36,424 nt of DNA from Acidobacteriota bacterium (GCA_018269025.1 JAFDVN010000102.1:1-36424); one strand, 5' to 3'; shown: positions 16,961 through 25,581, counted from the stretch's first letter. Numbers and translations: made by a program. The notes: a model not told the origin generated them from the sequence alone.

Positions 16961-18166
16961 TTATCCGTCCAGCTTCTCGTCCGAGCCGCCGATGACTCCG
17001 GCGGTGTTGACGAGGAGGAAGGGGAAGCGGCTGTCCTCATCCGGGTTGGTGTCGTAGGCGCCGAAGCGGCAGTTCTTCAGCACGACGAAATGGTCGTGGT
17101 TGGTGAGGTAATCCGAGAGGCGGATGTCCTCTTCGATGGCGAGGCTGCCCGTGACGGTGCCGCCTTCCATGAGGAAGGACACGCGGTGGACGGTGTAGTC
17201 CGCCGTGATCTGAGGCAGCGCGAGGATCTTGGGGTCGCAGTCGGGGAGCACGATGAGCGCCTTGCTGCGGCGCAGGCCGAAGAATTTCAGATCCAGCTTG
17301 AGGTCCGGCAGGGTCACATCCGTGAGCTTGAAGAAATCCCCCGCGAGGTTCAGGTGTTCCAGGAAGCCGTGCATGACGGGCACATGGAAGACGCCCCGGA
17401 TCCAGCCATTGGGCGTGAAGATCACGGAGGGCACGCGGCGAAGTTCCGCGTGGTACTTGGAGGGCTTCGGCATCTTCGCCACGCGCGATTTCACGATGCC
17501 GCCCGGGGTGCCAGAGGTCGTGCCGGACATCGTCCCCGCGCTCTCTGGGCCTGTACCTGCGCCATAGCCCAGGGTCGCCGGGCCGGGGCGGCGACCGCCC
17601 CGTTGGGTCAGGTCCAGCATGGGCATGCCCATGGTCGCGTTGGTGAGGGTGGGATCCAGGCCCACCGCGCCTTCGATGTTGGCGCCAACAAGGTTTGCCC
17701 CGCGAAGCAACGCGCCCCGGAAGAAGGCGCTGCTGAGATCCGCGTCCGTGAGGATCGCTTCCCGGAAATCGGATTCGCGGCACTTGGCGCGCACCAGGTC
17801 CGCCCCGGTCATATCCGCGTGGGCGAGGGTGGCACCCGACAGGTCGGCGAAGCGCAGCGTCGCGCCCTGAAGCAAGGCGTGGGAGAGGTTCGCGCCCACG
17901 AGGATTGCCTTTTGCAGGTTGGCGCCCGCGAGATTCGCCCCGGAAAGATCCACCGTGGTCATGTCCGCTTCGAACAACTTGGTCTTCTGCAGGTTCGCCG
18001 AGCCGAGGCGCGAGCCGTTGAGCCGCGTGTCCGTCATCTCGGCGCCGCTGAGGTTGGCCTTCCGGAAATCAATGCCGCGGAGGTCCAGGCCTCGAAGATC
18101 CGCGAACTCCAGCGAGATGTGACTGCGCACCTTCTCGATGACATCGTCCCGCGTGAATTCGGCCAT
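16961..18166 (-). CDS. Pentapeptide repeat protein with two C-terminal domain copies
   Basis: A 401-residue protein. Residues about 18-165 are tandem pentapeptide repeats (A-D/N-L-x-x pattern: ADLRGLDLRGIDFRKANLSG and on), which fold as a right-handed four-sided helix. A Gly/Pro/Thr-rich linker follows. The C-terminal half holds two similar short domains: FHVPVMHGFLEHLNLAGDFF (then KLTDV), and LAIEEDIRLSDYLTNHDHFV (then VLKNC). These look like a small domain of unknown function (DUF6812-like, from memory). There is no signal peptide. The gene follows murF by 25 bases on the same strand and is probably its operon partner. Confidence 0.85.
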   Translation of the reverse strand: MAEFTRDDVIEKVRSHISLEFADLRGLDLRGIDFRKANLSGAEMTDTRLNGSRLGSANLQKTKLFEADMTTVDLSGANLAGANLQKAILVGANLSHALLQGATLRFADLSGATLAHADMTGADLVRAKCRESDFREAILTDADLSSAFFRGALLRGANLVGANIEGAVGLDPTLTNATMGMPMLDLTQRGGRRPGPATLGYGAGTGPESAGTMSGTTSGTPGGIVKSRVAKMPKPSKYHAELRRVPSVIFTPNGWIRGVFHVPVMHGFLEHLNLAGDFFKLTDVTLPDLKLDLKFFGLRRSKALIVLPDCDPKILALPQITADYTVHRVSFLMEGGTVTGSLAIEEDIRLSDYLTNHDHFVVLKNCRFGAYDTNPDEDSRFPFLLVNTAGVIGGSDEKLDG

Positions 18167-18191
18167 GGAGGCACCTCGTGCAGGTTTTCGC

Positions 18192-19553
18192 CTAGTCTAC
18201 TCCCGAATTCAAGAGCAACCAGTCCACCACTCGTTCAGACCTCCAAAACCGGCTTCCCTTCACGAGGATGCGGGCCCCAGGCGGGATCGCGCCCAGGCCC
18301 GAGGGGTCATCCCGAAGGGGCTCGAAGTCCGGGAACGCCAAGGCGTCCGGCCCGAAGCCTTCGGCCAGATCCCTGGCGAACTCCCCGAAGGCCCAACACC
18401 GGGACAGGCCGATCCGTTTCAAGGCCGCGCCGGTGGCTTGGTGGATCGCGGGAGCCTCAGGACCCAATTCCCGCATGGAACCGAGCACGGCGACCGGCTC
18501 ACCGCCTTCCAGTTCCACCAGGGCAGCCGCGCATGCCTGGATGGAGTCGGGGCTCGCGTTGTAGGACTCATCCAACAACCAGCCTCCGCCCTTCAAGGCG
18601 TGGAGACGACCGCGTCCGGGCTCCGGCGCGACGGTGGCGAGGCCACGCGCGACGCCTTCGGCTTCGAATCCCGCGAGCAACGCGATGACGGCCGCGAGGG
18701 CCGCGTTGCCCACCTGGTGGCGGCCGCAAAGCTGGATCTGGATGGGAAGGGCGTAGTCCGGAGTCCGAAGGGTGAAGCGTTCGCCCTTCGGGCCGAGGGA
18801 TTCCACGGAAGCGATGCCGAAATCCCCTTCTCCAACCGGAACCGCGAGCGCGTGGGCCGCCCAGGGCTGCTCCGCCACCCACCGGCACCACCGATCTTCC
18901 AAAGGGAACGCCCACGCGCCTCCCGGACGAAGCCCGGCGACGAGTTCGCCCTTGGCCTTGGCGATGCCCATCTGGCCTTCCCTAAAGTTCTCCAAGTGAG
19001 CCGTGCCGATGTTCGTGATGAGACCGAAATCGAGGGGGGCGATCTGCGTGAGCCGCCGGATTTCGCCGGGGGTACTCATGCCCATCTCCAACACGACCGC
19101 GTCAAAGCCGCCGGGATAGGACGCGAGTGCCTGGGGAAGGCCCAGGGTGTTGTTGCGATTTCCGGGGGTCTTCCACGCGCCGGTGGCACCGGCCAGCAAT
19201 TCCTTCGTGCTCGTTTTTCCCACGGAGCCGGTCACGCCGAATACAGCCTTGGGGCGCAACTCCGCGAGGCGCGCCGCGCCCCAGGCCTGCAGGGCGGCGA
19301 GGGTGTCCGGAACGACGATCTGGGGGACCGGAAGCGGCAGGGCGTGATCCACCAGGAGGCTCGACGCACCCTTCTCGACCGCGGTGGCGGCGAATGCGTG
19401 CCCGTCCCGTTCCGCCCGCAAGGCGACGAAGCATTCGCCCGGTTGGATGGTCCGTGTGTCTATGGACAGTGCGGAGGGTCGGAGCGCACCCTCCCCCTCC
19501 ACATGCCCGCCCACGCGGGACGCGGCTTCAGTGAGGGAGAACAGGTCCGCCAC
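18192..19553 (-). CDS. murF: UDP-N-acetylmuramoyl-tripeptide--D-alanyl-D-alanine ligase
   Basis: A 453-residue Mur ligase that adds D-Ala-D-Ala to the UDP-MurNAc-tripeptide, the last cytoplasmic precursor step. Marks are SIDTRTIQPGECFVAL in the N-terminal domain, the ATP site GVTGSVGKTSTKELL, NRNNTLGLPQALASY, LEMGMSTPGEI, and DESYNASPDS in the C-terminal domain. The start is GTG 19551-19553, placed immediately after the stop codon of the DinB-like gene with no spacer, which suggests coupled translation. Pentapeptide gene follows on the same strand. Confidence 0.96.
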   Translation of the reverse strand: MADLFSLTEAASRVGGHVEGEGALRPSALSIDTRTIQPGECFVALRAERDGHAFAATAVEKGASSLLVDHALPLPVPQIVVPDTLAALQAWGAARLAELRPKAVFGVTGSVGKTSTKELLAGATGAWKTPGNRNNTLGLPQALASYPGGFDAVVLEMGMSTPGEIRRLTQIAPLDFGLITNIGTAHLENFREGQMGIAKAKGELVAGLRPGGAWAFPLEDRWCRWVAEQPWAAHALAVPVGEGDFGIASVESLGPKGERFTLRTPDYALPIQIQLCGRHQVGNAALAAVIALLAGFEAEGVARGLATVAPEPGRGRLHALKGGGWLLDESYNASPDSIQACAAALVELEGGEPVAVLGSMRELGPEAPAIHQATGAALKRIGLSRCWAFGEFARDLAEGFGPDALAFPDFEPLRDDPSGLGAIPPGARILVKGSRFWRSERVVDWLLLNSGVD

Positions 19554-20054
19554 CTAGGCGTCCAGCAATTCGGCGAAGCCGCCAGGGTTCGCGGAAGTCC
19601 GGTCCTTCGCCACGGCCCGGCGGTGGTAATCCATCTGGCCGAGGTGGAAGGAGAGATGGGTGCTCAGGTGCGCGAGCACCATGCGCGTTGAAAGCTGATG
19701 GCCCCGGATGGCTTCGGGAAAGGGTGCGTCGAGCCGCGCGGGGTCGAGCGTGTCTAGCGCGGCGGCGACTTCAACCTTGGCGGCGCGGACTTCGGCGATG
19801 ACCGCTTCCCGCGTGAGATCCCGCTGCTCAAATTCGGCGTCCCGGTGACGGACATAGCCGCTTCCCCCCAGCACGGCGCCGATGAAATGGCGGAGGTTGC
19901 CCGCGAGGTGGAGCGCGAGGTTGCCACCGAGGGTGGGCTGGCCTTCAACCGCCTTCCACAACGACGCATCATCGGGATAGAGCCCTACCTCCCGTTCCAG
20001 GACTTCCAGATCCCGGGCGAAGATGCGAGCGTGGACGAGGATTTCCAGGTTCAT
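19554..20054 (-). CDS. DinB-like four-helix protein
   Basis: A 166-residue protein of the DinB/DUF664-like superfamily, which has a four-helix bundle with a metal site of three histidines. Likely ligands are in NLALHLAGNLRHFIG and HLSTHLSFHLGQMDYHRR. Some family members use bacillithiol or mycothiol; many have no known role. Its ATG overlaps the murE stop (ATGA) and its stop abuts the murF start, so it is translated as part of the dcw cluster. This is not a usual member of that cluster. A role in wall precursor metabolism is suggested only by position. Confidence 0.85.
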   Translation of the reverse strand: MNLEILVHARIFARDLEVLEREVGLYPDDASLWKAVEGQPTLGGNLALHLAGNLRHFIGAVLGGSGYVRHRDAEFEQRDLTREAVIAEVRAAKVEVAAALDTLDPARLDAPFPEAIRGHQLSTRMVLAHLSTHLSFHLGQMDYHRRAVAKDRTSANPGGFAELLDA

Positions 20055-21511
20055 GGCCGCTCCTTGAAGAAAGCTTCCACCGCCGAGCGATCGCTGTAAG
20101 GACGCTTCACTCCCTTCACCTCCTGGTAGGGCTCGTGACCCTTGCCTGCGAGCAGGAGCAAGTCGCCGGGACGACAGTCGGAGAGGGCGGCGCGCACCGT
20201 GGCGGCGCGATCCGCGTCCCGGTGGTAGCGAGTGCCATCCTTGCGAATCGTTTCAGGAATGCCCGGCGCGGCGTCATTCAGGATGACCTCGGGGTCTTCC
20301 TCGCGCGGATTGTCCGAAGTGTGCCAGATCACATCCGCGCCCTTCGCGACCGCTTCGGCCATGAGCGGACGCTTGGTGCGATCCCGATCGCCACCACAGC
20401 CAAAGAGCACATGGAGTCTTCCGCCCGGAGGCAGCAAGCGCCGTCCTTCGATGAGCAGTTTCTCCAGCGCGTCCGGCGTGTGGGCGTAGTCCACCATCAC
20501 ACCGAAGGGCTGGCCGCAGTCCACCCGCTCAAGGCGACCGGGGGCGCCCTGAAGGCCGGACACGGCAGGCAGCAAATTCTCGATGTCGAAGCCCGCCTCG
20601 ATGCATGCCGCGAGGCAGGCCAACAGGTTGTAGACATTGAAGCGGCCCAGGAGCGGGCTCGCGATGGGCCAGCTTCCCGCCGCGCTGTGGAGCGTAAAGC
20701 GGGAGCCCGTAGGTCCAAGTTCCAAATCCGAAGCTCGGTAGCAGGCGGGCCGCTCGATGGCGTAGCTCACATGGCCGCTATCGGCGAGCCAGGCCCGGCC
20801 CGAGGGGTCATCCGCATTGATGAGAAACCGGTCGCACTGACCCGCGAGTTTCTTCTTGGACGCGAAATAGGCCTCCATGGTGCCGTGAAAGTCCAGATGG
20901 TCCTGGGTAAGGTTGGTGAAGACACCCACCTTGAACCGCGCCCCCGCGACCCGACCGAGATCGAGGCCGATGCTGCTCACCTCCACCGCTGAAGCGCGGT
21001 CACCCGCCTCGAAACTTCGTCGTAACCAACGGTAGAAGCTCGGGCTCTCCGGCGTCGTGCGGACGGCCTCTTCTTCATGGTCCCCCGCCGCGTTCAACAC
21101 CGTGCCCACGAGCCCGCAGCCGATGCCCGCGCCGCGAAGAAGCTGGCGGATCAGCGTCGTCGTCGTCGTCTTGCCATTGGTCCCCGTGACACCGATGAGG
21201 GCGATGCGTTCATCTGGGTCGCCGTGGAGGCGCTTGGCGAGGCGTCCCATGGCGAAGCGGGCATCCGGCAATCGCGCATAGGCCAAGCCCGGAGGCGGCT
21301 CGACGGCGGATTCACTCAAGGCCGCCGATGCGCCCTGGGCGGCCACCTGGGGAAGGAAGGTGATGCCATCCGACTTCTCGCCCTTCAACGCGATGAAGGC
21401 CCATCCCGGTCCGGCCTCCCGGCTGTCGCAGGTGAGATCAAGAACTTCCGCGTCCTGTGGCCCGGCCAGGCTCGTCACCGCTTCGCCTTGGATGAGTTCC
21501 GAAAACTTCAC
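20051..21511 (-). CDS. murE: UDP-N-acetylmuramoyl-L-alanyl-D-glutamate--2,6-diaminopimelate ligase
   Basis: A 486-residue Mur ligase that adds the third amino acid to the precursor stem peptide. The N-terminal domain shows LDLTCDSREAGPGWAFIALK; the ATP site is GVTGTNGKTTTTTLIRQLL; YAHTPDALEKLL and FGCGGDRDRTKRPLM are in the later domains. The motif DNPR in HTSDNPREEDP marks the meso-diaminopimelate-specific type, so the wall is of the Gram-negative DAP kind. The start is GTG 21509-21511, overlapping the ftsI stop codon (GTGA). The DinB-like gene overlaps its stop by 4 bases. Confidence 0.96.
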   Translation of the reverse strand: MKFSELIQGEAVTSLAGPQDAEVLDLTCDSREAGPGWAFIALKGEKSDGITFLPQVAAQGASAALSESAVEPPPGLAYARLPDARFAMGRLAKRLHGDPDERIALIGVTGTNGKTTTTTLIRQLLRGAGIGCGLVGTVLNAAGDHEEEAVRTTPESPSFYRWLRRSFEAGDRASAVEVSSIGLDLGRVAGARFKVGVFTNLTQDHLDFHGTMEAYFASKKKLAGQCDRFLINADDPSGRAWLADSGHVSYAIERPACYRASDLELGPTGSRFTLHSAAGSWPIASPLLGRFNVYNLLACLAACIEAGFDIENLLPAVSGLQGAPGRLERVDCGQPFGVMVDYAHTPDALEKLLIEGRRLLPPGGRLHVLFGCGGDRDRTKRPLMAEAVAKGADVIWHTSDNPREEDPEVILNDAAPGIPETIRKDGTRYHRDADRAATVRAALSDCRPGDLLLLAGKGHEPYQEVKGVKRPYSDRSAVEAFFKERP

Positions 21512-23646
21512 GGGCCCTCCACGGTGATGGTGACGGTGTCGCCGTCCTTGAGCTCTGTCCCAGCCGCGGGGCTCTGGGTTTTCACTTTGGCGGCGAAGGC
21601 GGTGGAGGGCGCGCCCTTCACCGCTGGCGTGCCGCCCACGAGCAGGATGCGCTGGAGGGCGGCCTTCAGGCTGAGGCCGCTCAGATCGGGCACTTTGCCT
21701 TTCTCGATGTGGAAGGAGGCTTCGTCCGTCTCCGCCACGGGCCAGTCCCGCAGGGTGAGGCGCTGGTCGGATTCGGCGGCCTGGCCTCCGGCGGTCTGCT
21801 GGTAGCGCAAGATGGCGTTGCCCACTTCCGCGAAGAGCGGCGCGGCGACGCTGCCGCCATCCAGATCACCCTGGGGATCATCCAGCATGATGAGGATGCC
21901 GTAGCGGGGATGGTCCTCGGGGAAGAACCCCATGAAGGACGCGTAGTGGCGCTTGGGATCGTATTTGCCGTCAATGATTTTGCGACTCGTGCCGGTCTTG
22001 CCGAAGGCGATGACGCCGCCATCCAGCTTCGCCCGCTTGGCCGTGCCTTCGGTGATGACCCCTTCGAGCACGCCGCGCATGATCTCGGAGGTCTCGGGGC
22101 TGATGACCTGCTGGCGGACTTCCGGCGCGTGCTCCTGGAGCAGCGCACCCTGATCATTGAAGACCTTTTCCACGAGGATGGGCTTCATGAGCTTGCCGCC
22201 GTTGGCGATGGCACAGCCCGCCATGAGCACCTGGAGGGGCGAGGCGCTGAGCCCGTAGCCGTAGGAGATCGTCGTCTGGGAGGTGCCGCTCCACTGGTCC
22301 GGGGAAGGCAGTCGGCCGTTGGTCTCGCCGGGGAAATTGAGCCCTGTGGGATCGCCGAAGCCAAACTTCTTCAAGTATTCGTAGTGGTCCGCCGGCTTGA
22401 GGCGGGTTCCGATCTCCGCCGCGCCGATGTTGGAGCTGAGCCAGAGCACCTGTTCGAAGGAGATCGTCCCGTGGGCGTGGGTGTCCGTGACGATCTGGCC
22501 ATGGGGGAACGCCATGCGTCCTGGGCCGGTGTTGAACATCTCGCCCAGGTGGACCTTCCGCTCCTCCAGGGCGATGGCGGCGGTGAAGATCTTCATGGTG
22601 GAGCCGGGCTCGTAGGCGTCCTCCACCGGATGCACCCGGCGCGCGTCCCGCTGCCGATCCAGCTCCGCCTGGTAATCGGCCTTCATCTCCGGGGTCATTT
22701 CGGATTCCGAAAGGCCCTGGAACTTCTTGGGAAGGATGTGGTTCGGGTCAAAGGTGGGCGTTCCCGCCATGGCCAGGATTTCGCCAGTGTCCGGGTCCAC
22801 GACGATGGCATAGGCGGTCTTGGGGTGGCTCTTGGCGACGGCCTCCGTGAGCGCGTCCTCGACGATGTGCTGGATGGTGGCGTCAATGCTGAGTTGGATG
22901 CTGGAGCCGTTCACTGGCACCTGGGCGTAGTTCTCGCTCATCTCAAGCAGGTGCCCACGGGCGTCCCGGGGCGCGACCAGCTTGCCTTCGCGGCCTGAGA
23001 GCACCTCGTTGTAGGCGCGCTCGATGCCGAGCTGGCCGAGGCCGTCAATGTTGGTGAAGCCGAGGATCTGGCAGGCGAGGCTGCCGCGGGGATAGAACCG
23101 GCGAACCTCAGGTAGGAATTCCAGGCCTTCCAAGTCCATCGCCTTCACCGCCGCCGCCTTGGAAGGCACGAGCTGGCGCTTGATCCACACGAAGCTCTTC
23201 TTCTTCAGCAGGCGGCTCAGGATGTCCGATTTGGACATCTCCAGCACCGGCGCGAGCCGCGCGGCCACTTCCGCCGCCGTCTTCCGATCGGGTTCCCCCC
23301 ACTTATCCGCGCCGGGCTCTTGCTGGTAATCCGGGTAGAAGGTGCGTGGGTCGGCGAAAAGACTATCCACCCTCAAAGAGATGGCGAGGTTGTCCCCCTT
23401 GCGGTCCCGCAGTTCGCCGCGGATGGGCATGATGTCCACGGTGGTGAGGTGCTGGCGCGCGGCGCGCTCGTGGTAGGAGCGGTGCTGCACCACCTGCAGC
23501 CAGAAGAGCCGCAAAAAGACGGCTGCGCCCCAAGCCGCGACGAAGGCCAGCACCCACGGCCGACGACTGCCCTGGAGCTGACGCGCCTCCGGCGCCCCCT
23601 CCATGAGGCGGCGCGAGGAACGGGATGAGGAGGACAGCAGCGACAT
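21508..23646 (-). CDS. ftsI: Septal peptidoglycan transpeptidase (PBP3) with PASTA domain
   Basis: A 712-residue class B penicillin-binding protein that cross-links peptidoglycan at the septum. A membrane segment lies near residues 30-50 (PWVLAFVAAWGAAVFLRLFW). The dimerisation domain starts with RGELRDRKGDNLAISL. Transpeptidase motifs are Ser349-TMK352 in EPGSTMKIF, SSN in LWLSSNIGAAEIG, and KTG in AFGKTGTSRK. The C terminus (about 650-712) is one PASTA domain (VPDLSGLSLKAALQRILLVG), common in Gram-positive enzymes and also found in SpoVD-like and Acidobacteriota/Deltaproteobacteria proteins. Start ATG 23646 is 28 bases after the FtsL-like gene; murE overlaps its end. Confidence 0.96.
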   Translation of the reverse strand: MSLLSSSSRSSRRLMEGAPEARQLQGSRRPWVLAFVAAWGAAVFLRLFWLQVVQHRSYHERAARQHLTTVDIMPIRGELRDRKGDNLAISLRVDSLFADPRTFYPDYQQEPGADKWGEPDRKTAAEVAARLAPVLEMSKSDILSRLLKKKSFVWIKRQLVPSKAAAVKAMDLEGLEFLPEVRRFYPRGSLACQILGFTNIDGLGQLGIERAYNEVLSGREGKLVAPRDARGHLLEMSENYAQVPVNGSSIQLSIDATIQHIVEDALTEAVAKSHPKTAYAIVVDPDTGEILAMAGTPTFDPNHILPKKFQGLSESEMTPEMKADYQAELDRQRDARRVHPVEDAYEPGSTMKIFTAAIALEERKVHLGEMFNTGPGRMAFPHGQIVTDTHAHGTISFEQVLWLSSNIGAAEIGTRLKPADHYEYLKKFGFGDPTGLNFPGETNGRLPSPDQWSGTSQTTISYGYGLSASPLQVLMAGCAIANGGKLMKPILVEKVFNDQGALLQEHAPEVRQQVISPETSEIMRGVLEGVITEGTAKRAKLDGGVIAFGKTGTSRKIIDGKYDPKRHYASFMGFFPEDHPRYGILIMLDDPQGDLDGGSVAAPLFAEVGNAILRYQQTAGGQAAESDQRLTLRDWPVAETDEASFHIEKGKVPDLSGLSLKAALQRILLVGGTPAVKGAPSTAFAAKVKTQSPAAGTELKDGDTVTITVEGP

Positions 23647-23674
23647 TCAGTTCGGCCGATCCTCCAGCCTACCG

Positions 23675-24052
23675 TCAGCGACCCAACTCCTCCCAGGAGT
23701 TCACGGGGCGCAGCTTGGCTTCGCGCTGATCGGCGGGGCTGAAGGCGCGCTGGATGAGGCGACCCTGCTTCTTGGGCTGCATGCCGCTCTTCACGGCGTA
23801 GGACTGGATTTCCTCATCCCGCTGGAAGCGGCTGCGTTCCAGGAGCAGCTTGCGCTGGGTCTCCTGCTCTTGATTGATGCGGGCCTGCACCTCCGTCATC
23901 CGGTAGCCCAGGCGCACGGACTGGACCTTCAGGTAGACGAGGGACATGAGCGGCAGCGCGAGGGCCAGGGCGAGGAGCAGCAGGCGCAGGACGCCCTCGC
24001 TCTCGACTTGGCGGACCTGGGCACGGTTTCCGAGGTTCACGGGGGACCTCAC
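23675..24052 (-). CDS. ftsL: FtsL-like cell division protein
   Basis: A 125-residue bitopic membrane protein: short cytoplasmic N terminus, one membrane segment at about residues 22-42 (VLRLLLLALALALPLMSLVY), then a predicted coiled coil (YRMTEVQARINQEQETQRKL) and a periplasmic tail. FtsL proteins of this shape bind FtsB/FtsQ in the divisome and diverge strongly in sequence, so the name rests on topology and on the position between rsmH and ftsI. The start is GTG 24050-24052, overlapping the rsmH stop (GTGA). Confidence 0.85.
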   Translation of the reverse strand: MRSPVNLGNRAQVRQVESEGVLRLLLLALALALPLMSLVYLKVQSVRLGYRMTEVQARINQEQETQRKLLLERSRFQRDEEIQSYAVKSGMQPKKQGRLIQRAFSPADQREAKLRPVNSWEELGR

Positions 24053-25014
24053 TGAGGCAGGCGCTCGGCCACGCGCAGGCGGGCGGAGCGGGAAGGCGGA
24101 TTGGCGGCGAGTTCGGCCTCGGAAGGCTCCTGACCGCCGGGATGAATGAGCGTGATGAGCTTGGGAAGGGGTTCGGGAGCGAAGCGGCCCGGGCCGTCGT
24201 AGATGCCCGCGAGGCGGCGGAAGGTCTGCTTGACGATCCGGTCCTCCAGGCTGTGGAAACTGATGACCGCGAGGCGTCCGCCAGGGCGGAGGGCCTGGAT
24301 CGCTTCGCCGAGCGTCGCCGCCAGGCGCTCCAACTCGCCGTTCACGGCGATGCGGATGGCCTGGAAGGTCCGGGTGGCGGGGTCCGCGTGGCCCTTGCGC
24401 TTGGCGGGTTCCCGGGGGATGACCTTGTAGACCGCTTCGGCGAGATCGAGGGTCGTCGCGAGGCGGCCTTCATGGAGCGCGGTGAGGATGGACCGGGCGA
24501 TGAGCTTGGCGAGGCGCTCTTCGCCGTAGGTCTTCAGCGCGTAGGCCAGGGTTCCTTCATCCTGGCGCTGGATCCATTCCAGGGCAGTCATGCCGGAGTC
24601 GGTATCCATCCGCATGTCCAAGGGGCCCTGTTCCCGGAAGCTGAAGCCCCGGGAAGCGGACTTGAGCTGGAGGGTCGAGACGCCAAGATCGGCGAGGATC
24701 GCATCGAAACCCTGGGGGGCGTGAAGCGCTTTCCAGGCCTGGAAGTCCGGCTGGCGGAAGACTTCCTCGTGGGCGGAGGCGAACACGGCCAGGCGGGGGT
24801 CGTGGCCCAGGCGCTCCTGCGCCAAGGCCCGAGCCTCGGGGTCCCGGTCCACCCCCGCGTACCGGGAATCGCCATCGCAGCGGCGGAGCAAAGCCTCCGC
24901 GTGGCCCCCAAGGCCCAGGGTGAGATCGAGGATGCGGGCGGCCGGCGGAAGCGGCAGAGCCTCCAACACCTCGTTGAGGAGGACAGGGATGTGGACGGGG
25001 GTCGTGGTCATCAT
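24049..25014 (-). CDS. rsmH: 16S rRNA (cytosine(1402)-N(4))-methyltransferase
   Basis: A 321-residue SAM-dependent enzyme (also mraW) that methylates C1402 of 16S rRNA in the decoding centre. The start HIPVLLNEVLEAL, the SAM site RILDLTLGLGGHAEALL, DAILADLGVSTLQL, GPLDMRMDTDSGMTA and the ending VISFHSLEDRIVKQTFRRLA are family marks. Length is typical. Its ATG directly follows the mraZ stop codon with no spacer; an in-frame second ATG follows at once. The ftsL start overlaps its stop. Confidence 0.97.
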   Translation of the reverse strand: MMTTTPVHIPVLLNEVLEALPLPPAARILDLTLGLGGHAEALLRRCDGDSRYAGVDRDPEARALAQERLGHDPRLAVFASAHEEVFRQPDFQAWKALHAPQGFDAILADLGVSTLQLKSASRGFSFREQGPLDMRMDTDSGMTALEWIQRQDEGTLAYALKTYGEERLAKLIARSILTALHEGRLATTLDLAEAVYKVIPREPAKRKGHADPATRTFQAIRIAVNGELERLAATLGEAIQALRPGGRLAVISFHSLEDRIVKQTFRRLAGIYDGPGRFAPEPLPKLITLIHPGGQEPSEAELAANPPSRSARLRVAERLPQ

Positions 25015-25479
25015 CTAGATCCCCAGTCCCGCGAGTTCAGAGAGGTCTTCCGGCGTGAGCGGATCGGCCACCAGACGCTTCTCGAAGCCGCCGCGGTTCC
25101 AGATGGCGATGTGGTCCATCTGACCGAGCACCGCGACCTCGCCCTTGAGCCCGGCGGATTCGCGCAGGATGGGCGGGATGACGAAGCGGCCTTGGGCGTC
25201 CGGCTCCACTTCCGAGCCGTAGTAGGCGGTCACTTCCAGGAACTTGCGCTTGGCGGGGCTGGTGGCGGGTAGGGCCGCCAGACGGGCCTCGATACCCTCC
25301 CACACCGGCATGGGGTAGAAGCGGGCGCTTTGGCCATCCAGGGAAGTCAGGTAGTGGACAGAGGCTCCCTGGCCCTCGCCCTGGGCGAAGGTTTCCAGCT
25401 CGGCCTTGAAGGTTGAGGGGAGCTTGAGGCGTCCCTTCTCATCCACCGTGGCCGGGGAATTGCCGCGGAATCGCAGCAT
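25015..25479 (-). CDS. mraZ: Transcriptional regulator MraZ
   Basis: A 154-residue protein with two AbrB-like (SpoVT) DNA-binding repeats, seen as VDEKGRLKLPSTFKAEL near the start and DAQGRFVIPPILRESAGL near the middle. In E. coli MraZ represses the dcw cluster it begins by binding boxes at 10-bp spacing upstream of itself. It is first in the cluster here also, and an array of five such boxes lies upstream (25527-25576), so autoregulation is expected. A GAAAGG ribosome site precedes the ATG at 25477-25479. Confidence 0.96.
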   Translation of the reverse strand: MLRFRGNSPATVDEKGRLKLPSTFKAELETFAQGEGQGASVHYLTSLDGQSARFYPMPVWEGIEARLAALPATSPAKRKFLEVTAYYGSEVEPDAQGRFVIPPILRESAGLKGEVAVLGQMDHIAIWNRGGFEKRLVADPLTPEDLSELAGLGI

Positions 25480-25526
25480 TCTCGGCGCCTTTCAACAAAG
25501 AGTCCCGGGAGACGCGGGTGGAAGGT

Positions 25527-25576
25527 CCGAGGCCACTTTGATCCTCTTCATTCCAATTTTGTCCACTGAGATCCAC
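25527..25576 (-). promoter_or_regulatory. Putative MraZ operator: five boxes at 10-bp spacing
   Basis: Read on the minus strand, five consecutive 10-base units begin GTGGA, GTGGA, TTGGA, GAGGA and GTGGC. Known MraZ sites are TGGGN-like boxes repeated every 10 bp on one face of the helix. The spacing is exact and the position just upstream of mraZ is right, but the box core here is TGGA rather than TGGG. The array lies at and just downstream of the predicted start of transcription, where binding would repress. Confidence 0.7.
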
Positions 25577-25581
25577 AACAG

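Noticed and set aside
21709-22998. A 429-codon plus-strand frame opposite ftsI
   Set aside because: The translation is low-complexity Gly/Arg/Val-rich sequence without domains. ftsI is certain on the other strand.
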